From a bacterium (lineage in GTDB: Bacteria > Bdellovibrionota > FAC87 > UBA2466), in NCBI GenBank assembly GCA_022842225.1, contig JALHPX010000062.1, forward strand, positions 1 to 11,118: a DNA stretch of 11,118 nucleotides, in the 5' to 3' direction. Shown here piece by piece: positions 1-5,211 of this stretch. A program made the position numbers and the translations under genes. The notes beneath the pieces are model-generated. The model saw only the letters and a program-made list of their open reading frames with translations, did not search any database and was not told the DNA's origin. Within the stretch, counting starts at the first letter, position 1. Each line of letters begins with the position of its first letter.

Positions 1-1
1 A

Positions 2-532
2 GCCGGCCGATTGAGTAAGCTGCAAGACGCCAAGATCGTGCTCGATCCGGTGATGGTTGCCAAAGGAGGCAGCCGACTCTTGCAACCCGATGCCACACAA
101 GCGTTGATAAAAACTCTCCTGCCGCTTGCGAGTGTCGTGACGCCGAACATTCCCGAGGCCGAAATTTTGACCGCCTCCAAGATCGTAAATGCCGTCGATA
201 TGGAGCGGGCCGCTGACAAACTACTCGAGCACTGCCAGGGCGTGGTGCTTAAGGGCGGACACTTGGACACGGAAGACGCACCGGACTTTTTCGCTAATCG
301 CCGGGGTTTACGACAGTGGCTGCACTACCCGCGAGTAAAAACAGTAAACACGCACGGCACGGGCTGCACGTATTCGGCCGCCATCGCCGGCTATGCGGCA
401 CAAGGCTTGCCTTGGGACGAAGCGATTCGTCAGGCACGCGCGTATTTGCAAGGTGCGATTTTGGCTGGCCAATCGCTTCGTATCGGCCACGGCCATGGAC
501 CTGTCCATCATCATTGGCGATTTGAGTTTTAG
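2..532 (+). CDS. thiD: Hydroxymethylpyrimidine/phosphomethylpyrimidine kinase ThiD, 3' part (5' end outside the window)
   Basis: The reading frame is open from the left edge, so the N-terminus is missing. About 176 residues are present out of the roughly 265 usual for ThiD. ThiD is a cytoplasmic ribokinase-fold enzyme that phosphorylates HMP and then HMP-P to give HMP-PP, the pyrimidine half of thiamin. Seen here are the motif DPVMVAKGGSRLL near the start, VVTPNIPEAEIL in the middle, and the anion-hole signature NTHGTGCTYSAAIAG, whose GTGC contains the usual catalytic cysteine. The C-terminus, GHGHGPVHHHW, is also typical of the family. The stop is TAG at 530-532. The next gene, an exported TenA homologue, starts 13 bases later, so the two are probably co-transcribed. 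The TTG at 11 is only an internal codon of the longer frame. Identification is firm; the start lies outside the window. Confidence 0.95.
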   Translation, partial: AGRLSKLQDAKIVLDPVMVAKGGSRLLQPDATQALIKTLLPLASVVTPNIPEAEILTASKIVNAVDMERAADKLLEHCQGVVLKGGHLDTEDAPDFFANRRGLRQWLHYPRVKTVNTHGTGCTYSAAIAGYAAQGLPWDEAIRQARAYLQGAILAGQSLRIGHGHGPVHHHWRFEF

Positions 533-545
533 GGTTGGGGGAAAA

Positions 546-1274
546 ATGATTTCTAAATTCGTTTGGGCGATGAGTCTGTGTGTGGCGCTTGCTTCTGGGG
601 CCGTTTTTGCCGACAAGAAGCCGTTTACCGAGGAGGCGTGGGAGAAGATAGCGCCTATCTATAAGCAGATTCGCCAGCACCCTTTCAATCGCGAACTTGC
701 CGACGGCACACTCGCGAAAAAACGCTTTGTGCACTACACGTCTCAAGACGTGCTCTACCTCACCCGCTTTGCAAAAGCTCTGACCATGCTTGCCACCAAA
801 CTCGAGGATCCGGGCGACGTAAAAGCAGTTTTGGATTTGGCCAGGCGTTGCCTGCTGGAAGAAAAAGAAGCGCAGGCCAAAGCTGCTAAGCGTTTTGGAC
901 TGCCGTTGGATGCAAATGTCGGAATGTTACCGACGACAGAGTCGTATACGAACTTCTTGCTGCGCATCGCCGCTTTTGGCAGTCGGGAGGAATTAGCGGC
1001 AGCTCTTTTGCCGTGCTTTTGGATTTACCTGGAACTGGCGCGCGATCTCAAAGCTGTGTCGGTACCGAATAACCCCTACGAGGGTTGGATCGAGACCTAT
1101 AGCTCGGAGAGTTATGCGGAGACGGTTCACTGCATGCAGAAGCTCACCAATCAGCTTGCGAAGGGAATTGTAGTCGAGATGCGCGAAAAAATGCTCGAGA
1201 CTTTTCAAATGGCTGCGCGCATGGAGTGGTATTTCTGGGAAGCCGCTTACCAACAAGAACGTTGGAGGCCATAG
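546..1274 (+). CDS. tenA: TenA/THI-4 family thiaminase II with an N-terminal signal peptide
   Basis: A 242-residue protein of the TenA family, which hydrolyses thiamin or aminopyrimidine breakdown products to salvage HMP. After residue 22 it follows the family closely: HPFNRELADGTLAKKRF, then SQDVLYL, LLPCFWIYLELA, and EWYFWEAAY at the end. By alignment from memory to Bacillus subtilis TenA (D44, Y47, Y112, C135, Y139, Y163, E205, F208), the matching residues are D68, Y71, Y134, C157, Y161, Y185, E227 and F230. It is therefore the cysteine-containing TenA class with a complete active site. Residues 1-22 (Lys4, hydrophobic core, A-V-F-A before D23) look like a Sec signal peptide, which is unusual because TenA is normally cytoplasmic. 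The ATG at 546 is chosen because it gives the signal peptide and avoids overlap with thiD. The upstream GGGGG is a poor ribosome site, so coupling to thiD is likely. Family is near certain; export is a prediction. Confidence 0.9.
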   Translation: MISKFVWAMSLCVALASGAVFADKKPFTEEAWEKIAPIYKQIRQHPFNRELADGTLAKKRFVHYTSQDVLYLTRFAKALTMLATKLEDPGDVKAVLDLARRCLLEEKEAQAKAAKRFGLPLDANVGMLPTTESYTNFLLRIAAFGSREELAAALLPCFWIYLELARDLKAVSVPNNPYEGWIETYSSESYAETVHCMQKLTNQLAKGIVVEMREKMLETFQMAARMEWYFWEAAYQQERWRP

Positions 1275-1372
1275 AAGCGGCGGATTCCATCAAAAAATTC
1301 AGTAATAATGGTTAAAACACTTCACTTTTTTTCATCAGAGGGTGCTCTTAGATTGAACCCAAGGAGAAACAA

Positions 1373-1762
1373 ATGCACCTGAAAGCAAAATTAGTAGTGG
1401 GTTTTTTAGTTGGAATCAACGCAGTGAGCTTTGGCGACGATGCGATCGTAAACGCACATGGAGCGATCGCCAATTTTGTTCGCCAAACCGCGCAAGAGCT
1501 GGTGAAGGAGTCCGATTCGCTGGTGATGACTCAATTTGAAATGACGACAGGCAAGTACAAGTCGGATGAATTTGCCGACTACAACGTCACAGCGACTCTG
1601 GTGAAAGAAGATGGGCACAGCATTTCGTGTGAAGGTTCCTTGCCGGTGAAGAAGATGAACATGGGCGATGAGATCAAAGCCGTGAGTAGCATTTTAACGG
1701 TGCTTTCGCCTCGCCACCTGCTGAACGTCCGAACGGGCCATTTTGAGTGCAAATTAAACTAA
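1373..1762 (+). CDS. Small exported protein of unknown function
   Basis: I do not recognise a family. The ATG at 1373 has a strong ribosome site (AAGGAG at 1361-1366). The 129-residue product begins with a signal peptide of about 21 residues (Lys4 and Lys6, a hydrophobic stretch, then V-S-F-G before D22-D23), leaving a mature protein of about 108 residues, most likely periplasmic. The first half of the mature part looks helical and the second half beta-rich. There are exactly two cysteines, C86 and C126, both in the mature part and so able to form a disulfide. The gene lies 98 bases after tenA. The gap holds a run of seven T (1326-1332) but no hairpin before it, and no promoter I would defend. 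It is probably a real gene because of the ribosome site, signal peptide and absence of a competing frame. Confidence 0.75.
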   Translation: MHLKAKLVVGFLVGINAVSFGDDAIVNAHGAIANFVRQTAQELVKESDSLVMTQFEMTTGKYKSDEFADYNVTATLVKEDGHSISCEGSLPVKKMNMGDEIKAVSSILTVLSPRHLLNVRTGHFECKLN

Positions 1763-1787
1763 TTAAGTGGGGGGTCGAGCGGGGCAG

Positions 1788-1800
1788 CTGTCCGGGACAG
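1788..1800. repeat. Perfect 13-base palindrome CTGTCCGGGACAG
   Basis: Six-base arms CTGTCC and GGACAG flank a single central G, 26 bases after the stop of the small exported protein. It could be an operator half-site pair, a small dispersed repeat, or part of a leader structure. It is too short, and lacks a T tract, to be a normal terminator. Confidence 0.5.
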
Positions 1801-1807
1801 GTAAATA

Positions 1808-1846
1808 GCCCTTGCTCCCCTCGGTTTTAATGCGGTACGCAAGGGC
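1808..1846 (+). promoter_or_regulatory. Leader inverted repeat upstream of the lipoprotein gene
   Basis: GCCCTTGC at 1808-1815 is perfectly complementary to GCAAGGGC at 1839-1846, giving an 8-base-pair stem with a 23-base loop. It ends ten bases before the ribosome site (GGAGG, 1857-1861) of the lipoprotein gene. There is no T run after it, so an mRNA leader element affecting stability or translation fits better than a terminator. Function is inferred from position only. Confidence 0.4.
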
Positions 1847-1866
1847 CCTCATTTCTGGAGGTGCTT

Positions 1867-2493
1867 GTGCGGATCGTATTATCGCTTGTTTTAGGTGTGC
1901 TGCTTTTTTCGGCCCTGGCCGGTTGCGGGAAGGTGAATTTTGGCAATGCGCCTGTTTCTGAATCGGAAGAGCAACGCCAGTCGCGTGAACTTTCGGAGCG
2001 AGCGAACGCGCTGGATGGCCGCTTGGGAGTGGAGACCCGAAATCTTCCTCTGGCGGATCGAGTAACCGCTCTGGAAAACGCTTCCAGACTGTTTATCAAA
2101 TGGGATGGCGGGCTCGGTGAGACGGTCGACGCTCTTGCCGATATGTACGGGGTGAACGACGGAGCTCTGGTCGCTCGGGTCGATGAACTAGGCAAAAAAA
2201 TGGAAGTTTCGTTCGAAGGCGGGGGAGCGGGCTTGTTAGTTAAAGTCCAGGCACTCAAAGACTCCTATCACAGCAAGCCACCGCAAGTGCGCGCGCAGTA
2301 CCAGCTCTCTAGAGTGGAAAAATACGTTTCTCGCTTAGAAAAACTAGAAAGCTTTCTCTCTCTGTCTCCGGAAAAAAAGGAGTTCGAGCCCCGTTTGCAA
2401 GCGGTCGAGAAAGAGCTTTTCCGCGATTCGGACCCGCGGCCCTCGACGATTCGCCAGCGCCTGACCAAATCCGAAGCTGCTGCTGGTATTTAA
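1867..2493 (+). CDS. Lipoprotein with degenerate helical repeats
   Basis: The product is about 208 residues. The GTG at 1867 is preferred over the GTG at 1861 because GGAGG (1857-1861) sits five bases before it, whereas it would touch the earlier codon. The protein then starts with Arg2, a hydrophobic run and the lipobox L-A-G-C, with Cys20 as the lipidated residue. The mature part is charged and mostly helical. Units of about 25-40 residues recur with a pattern close to 'L-E-x-x-L/F-x...x-R-L/V-x-x-L-E': around ADRVTALENASRLF, LVARVDELGKK, EKLESFLSLSP and RLQAVEKELF. This recalls short 'LE..FG...RL..LE' repeats known from other bacterial envelope proteins, but I cannot name a family. The role is unknown; anchoring to the outer membrane or a scaffold is plausible. 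The gene converges on the tRNA-Pro gene, leaving 16 bases between them and no visible terminator. Confidence 0.8.
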   Translation: MRIVLSLVLGVLLFSALAGCGKVNFGNAPVSESEEQRQSRELSERANALDGRLGVETRNLPLADRVTALENASRLFIKWDGGLGETVDALADMYGVNDGALVARVDELGKKMEVSFEGGGAGLLVKVQALKDSYHSKPPQVRAQYQLSRVEKYVSRLEKLESFLSLSPEKKEFEPRLQAVEKELFRDSDPRPSTIRQRLTKSEAAAGI

Positions 2494-2509
2494 TTGTAGG
2501 GATTTAAAG

Positions 2510-2585
2510 TGGTCTGGGTAGCAGGATTTGAACCTGCGACCCTCTGCTCCCAAAGCAGATGCGCTAGCCGCTGCGCTATACCCCG
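2510..2585 (-). tRNA. tRNA-Pro (anticodon UGG), CCA encoded
   Basis: Read on the minus strand, all arms of a 76-base cloverleaf can be placed: 7-base acceptor, D stem GCGC/GCGC with loop AGCGGCTA, anticodon stem TCTGC/GCAGA with loop TTTGGGA, a five-base variable loop, T stem GCAGG/CCTGC with loop TTCAAAT, discriminator A and encoded CCA. The anticodon TGG lies at + strand 2550-2552. C1-G72 and A73 agree with bacterial proline tRNAs. One oddity: the acceptor strands CGGGGTA and TACCCAG pair except at 2:71, which is G against A where G-C is expected. The gene is isolated, between a + strand lipoprotein and a - strand lipoprotein. Confidence 0.95.
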
Positions 2586-2642
2586 ACTAGGCATTTCGAT
2601 AGCATTTCTGGCGGACTAAGGCACGCGGTTTCGTGAGCAAAC

Positions 2643-3188
2643 TTAGAGAGTGCCTTTGACCCCCGCCGCTTCCAAATCATCCTTGATATTGTTGGAATTG
2701 GTAATGGCATTTAGGGCGTCGACAATGTTCTGAACGCCCAGTTCAAGCACCTTGTTAGAGCCGGTTGCCGTAAACGTCCCTTCAAACTTAATGGTAACTC
2801 TGTCGGTGGTTGAAAAAGTGCCGCTGGAGTTGGTGAGCTGCACGCTCTTGCCCGAAGTGCATCCGGTGCCATCTCTCTCTAGATCGAACTCAAGTCTTTG
2901 GTAGGTTCCCTCGGGAATAGTAGTGGCGCCTATATTTGTGCCCGAATCAGATAGCGTGATTTCTCCCGGCGTAAAATCGACGTTGTCGGAGTCTTTGGTA
3001 ACGTCAGAATCAGTTGCTTCACTGCTCATTTTAAAGCGTAAACGTTTAAAGCACAGAGTCGTTGCACTCAGAGCTCTGGAGCCATTGTACGTTCCAAGTT
3101 TAATAGTGACATTGCCGTCGCTACCGCAGCCCAAAAGCGTGAGGGCGGTGGCGATAAAAACGGCTGAATGGGTTCGAGTAAAATGCAT
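2643..3188 (-). CDS. Lipoprotein of unknown function, possibly DUF4382-like
   Basis: A 181-residue product. The ATG at 3188 is chosen because GGGAGA lies six bases before it and the start gives a good signal sequence (R5, hydrophobic run, lipobox L-L-G-C, Cys21 lipidated). The longer open frame to 3314 would overlap the neighbouring asparaginase gene and lacks such a signal. The mature part is rich in Thr, Ser, Gly and Asp and looks all-beta: a strand with VTIKLG, a segment CFKRLRFKM, then GEITLSDSG and ATTIPEGTYQRLEFDLE. The 'IPEGTY.RLEFDL' pattern resembles DUF4382-type secreted beta proteins, from memory and not certain. A short helical end follows (VQNIVDALNAITNSNNIKDD). It lies 79 bases downstream of the asparaginase stop on the same strand. 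The gap holds small inverted repeats (GTGCA 3216-3220 with TGCAC 3232-3236) but no clear terminator. Confidence 0.8.
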   Translation of the reverse strand: MHFTRTHSAVFIATALTLLGCGSDGNVTIKLGTYNGSRALSATTLCFKRLRFKMSSEATDSDVTKDSDNVDFTPGEITLSDSGTNIGATTIPEGTYQRLEFDLERDGTGCTSGKSVQLTNSSGTFSTTDRVTIKFEGTFTATGSNKVLELGVQNIVDALNAITNSNNIKDDLEAAGVKGTL

Positions 3189-3267
3189 ATGTTCTCCCAT
3201 ACCGAAGATAATAAAGTGCACCGCAATAAGTTGCACAGTGCGCTGCAGAAGAGGAAAAGATCGGGTG

Positions 3268-4242
3268 CTAGTTTTGGTAAAGGCCCGTGAAGACCTTCCC
3301 CGATTCAGTGACATACCCTCTATAAAGGCCCGGGCTATTAAACGAAAATGCCACTTCGCCCTTTGGGCTTAGGGTAATCACCCCGCCTTCGCCGCCTGCT
3401 TTTTTCATCCGGTTTTGCATCACTTCGTCGGCAGCCTTTTGCAGAGGCCATTTGAGCAGCCGCACGAGGGCATTGATTTCATGGGCAACGCCGTAGCGGA
3501 TAAAGAATTCGCCGTGGCCCGTAGCCGAGACCGCGCAGCCATGGTTGTCCGCATAGGTGCCCGCGCCAATAATAGGGGTATCGCCCACCCGGCCCTGCAT
3601 TTTATTAGTCAGGCCACCGGTCGAGGTGGCTGCAGCTAGCACTCCCTGGCTATCGAGTCCGACAGCGCCCACTGTCGACCACTCCATATGGCGGTCGGGG
3701 TAGCTGGGAACTAACTTTGTCTTTTTGGTTTTCTTTTTGCTCGCCTTGTCCAGACCGCGGAGTTCTTGCAGGTAGTTCCAACGGCGATCGGTGTAGAAAT
3801 ACTTTTGCGAGACTTGTCTAACGCCCGCTTTTTTAGCAAAGCGCTCAGCGCCTAATCCAACGAGTAAAACGTGCGGAGTTTTTTCCATGACCAGCCGGGC
3901 AAGGGCGACCGGATTTTTTACCGTGCGCACCGCTGCAACCGCGCCAGCTTTGAGGTCCGCACCTTCCATAATGGCGGCATCTAATTCGTGTTGTGATCTT
4001 TCGTTAAACACAGCGCCTTTACCGGCATTAAAGAGCGGATTGTCTTCCAATGCCTTGACTGCTGCCTCGACGATATCGGTGCTGCTACCGGCCGCTTTGT
4101 ATTTCGCAAATCCTGCGAGCAGGGCATCAGTGAGGCCTTGGCGGTAACCCTTTTCCAAAGTAGCAGTCAGCTCCGACCGATCGAGACCCGTGCCGCCGTG
4201 AATGGCTAAAATAACTTTTTCTGTTTGGTTTATCTTGGGCAT
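3268..4242 (-). CDS. iaaA: Isoaspartyl peptidase / plant-type L-asparaginase (Ntn hydrolase)
   Basis: A 324-residue protein, close to the 321 of Escherichia coli IaaA. The family removes isoaspartyl residues from dipeptides and hydrolyses asparagine. It is made as an inactive precursor that cuts itself before a threonine, which becomes the nucleophile. Seen: AIHGGTG at residues 13-19, NPLFNAGKGAVF (68-79), ELDAAIMEG (86-94), LKAGAVAAV (97-105), the cleavage-site motif STVGAVGLD with nucleophile Thr190, then AAATSTGGLTNKMQGRVGD and GAGTYADN in the mature beta subunit. The ATG at 4242 is chosen because the protein then begins just before AIHGG as in E. coli; upstream starts would overlap the divergent exported gene at 4328. 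No signal peptide, so cytoplasmic. A lysine-rich stretch (KASKKKTKKTK, 166-176) sits in the loop before the cleavage site. The function call is strong; substrate preference is not determined. Confidence 0.93.
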   Translation of the reverse strand: MPKINQTEKVILAIHGGTGLDRSELTATLEKGYRQGLTDALLAGFAKYKAAGSSTDIVEAAVKALEDNPLFNAGKGAVFNERSQHELDAAIMEGADLKAGAVAAVRTVKNPVALARLVMEKTPHVLLVGLGAERFAKKAGVRQVSQKYFYTDRRWNYLQELRGLDKASKKKTKKTKLVPSYPDRHMEWSTVGAVGLDSQGVLAAATSTGGLTNKMQGRVGDTPIIGAGTYADNHGCAVSATGHGEFFIRYGVAHEINALVRLLKWPLQKAADEVMQNRMKKAGGEGGVITLSPKGEVAFSFNSPGLYRGYVTESGKVFTGLYQN

Positions 4243-4327
4243 CTTGCTCGCCAATTTGAATCCCCCATCCCCGTCATTGGTGTAGCCGGATTTGTCAGGG
4301 GGGTCAAAGAGCGGTAGCTTTCCGGCC

Positions 4328-5188
4328 ATGAAACTTGCACGCCTGTTTTTTCTGCTTAGCTTTGTCGTTAGCCTATCTGCAATCGCCGACACGTTTTATG
4401 TCGAGGGAGCTAATTCAAGTGTGGATGACGACAAGGCGACTGCGGTTGAATTGATTCAAAGTACAGTCGCAGAGTTGGGTCATAAGGTTGTCGATGACCC
4501 GGCCAAAGCGGAATACATCCTGCGTCCGCGTTTGATGCGATTGGGAGCGGCCTACATTTTAAAGCTCGAAAAACGCAAAGCTGGCACGGTAGTTTTTTCG
4601 AGCCAATTAAAAGCTCAACAACTCGAAGAGCTCGATCGCGTTGCCAAGCGCCTCACGCGCTCGGTGATTAAGAATTCTCCCGCCGATGACGACGCGCGCG
4701 TGGGAGAGATCACCAATGAGGAAACTACCCAGGGCGTTGCCCGCCGCCCCGCTGTTGGCGGCGTGCATTTCGGATTGGGGCCGACTTTTCTCGCCAATAG
4801 CGGAACTTCTGGCGTGGGCTATGGGTTTACCCTGGGAAAGAGCTGGGATCTCAATACTGCACTGATTCTCATTCGAGCGGATATTTTTGGGCAGGGCAGC
4901 GCCTTTGCCGCCGACCTGGGACTCGCCGGGCATTATTTTCTGCTCGATACAAAATACGCGCCCTTTATCGGGGGTGAATTTGGCTTTGGCGGCATTCGTC
5001 AGAACACCGGCACGCTCTTTAGCGACGATTTCCACTTTGGCTTTTTCCTAGGGCCCATTGCCGGAGTGCAGCTCTTTCGCACCTCCACCGTGCAGCTGGA
5101 ATTAGCCGTGCGCTGGTCGTTTATGCTGCAGTCCACGGCACTTGGCCGGCCCAGTGTGCTGGGGTTCCGAGTCGGGTTGTACTTCTAG
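4328..5188 (+). CDS. Exported protein with periplasmic N-terminal domain and outer-membrane beta-barrel C-terminus
   Basis: A 286-residue product. Residues 1-20 are a signal peptide (Lys2, Arg5, long hydrophobic core, A-I-A before D21). Residues 21 to about 115 form an alpha/beta domain: a TFYVEG strand, a helix with ELIQSTVAELGHKVV, an 'AEYILRPRLMRLG' strand, and a second helix with RVAKRLTRSVIK. This looks like the small nucleotide- or ligand-free domains found in TolB/LpoB-like envelope proteins, but I assign no family. From about 145 on, alternating patterns rich in Gly and aromatics (GVHFGLGPTFL, GLAGHYFLL, YAPFIGGEFGFGG, FHFGFFLGPIAGVQLF) end in FRVGLYF, with a terminal Phe as in BAM-inserted barrels. 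The start has no good ribosome site; ATG 4328 is chosen from the signal peptide. It is divergent from the asparaginase, with 85 bases between, and is followed after 23 bases by the dihydroorotase gene. Confidence 0.8.
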   Translation: MKLARLFFLLSFVVSLSAIADTFYVEGANSSVDDDKATAVELIQSTVAELGHKVVDDPAKAEYILRPRLMRLGAAYILKLEKRKAGTVVFSSQLKAQQLEELDRVAKRLTRSVIKNSPADDDARVGEITNEETTQGVARRPAVGGVHFGLGPTFLANSGTSGVGYGFTLGKSWDLNTALILIRADIFGQGSAFAADLGLAGHYFLLDTKYAPFIGGEFGFGGIRQNTGTLFSDDFHFGFFLGPIAGVQLFRTSTVQLELAVRWSFMLQSTALGRPSVLGFRVGLYF

Positions 5189-5211
5189 CTTCGTTCTGGA
5201 AAGATGCGCCA

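Noticed and set aside
393..545. Longer TenA frame starting within thiD
   Set aside because: It lies inside the thiD coding sequence in another frame and has no family resemblance; ATG 546 follows the thiD stop directly.
294..746. 150-residue minus-strand frame across thiD and tenA
   Set aside because: It is the complement of two clearly coding genes and has an unlikely basic, low-complexity composition.
1326..1332. Run of seven T after tenA as an intrinsic terminator
   Set aside because: No GC-rich inverted repeat precedes it.
1827..2258. 143-residue minus-strand frame opposite the lipoprotein
   Set aside because: Low-complexity Ser/Pro/Arg/Thr composition, no signal or domain, and opposite a gene with lipobox and ribosome site.
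2510..2585. tRNA as an integration attachment site
   Set aside because: No integrase, no direct repeat of the tRNA 3' end elsewhere in the window, and no composition break beside it.
3211..3240. Inverted repeats between asparaginase and lipoprotein genes as a terminator
   Set aside because: Stems are only four to five base pairs and no T run follows on either strand.
3189..3314. Longer form of the minus-strand lipoprotein starting at 3314
   Set aside because: It overlaps the asparaginase end and hides the signal sequence; ATG 3188 has a good ribosome site and lipobox.
4243..4392. Longer asparaginase with up to 50 extra N-terminal residues
   Set aside because: The extra residues would overlap the divergent gene starting at 4328, are unlike the family, and the ATG at 4242 gives the normal length and N-terminus.
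4607..5035. 142-residue minus-strand frame opposite the barrel protein
   Set aside because: Opposite a gene with signal peptide and barrel pattern; no recognisable motif or ribosome site support.
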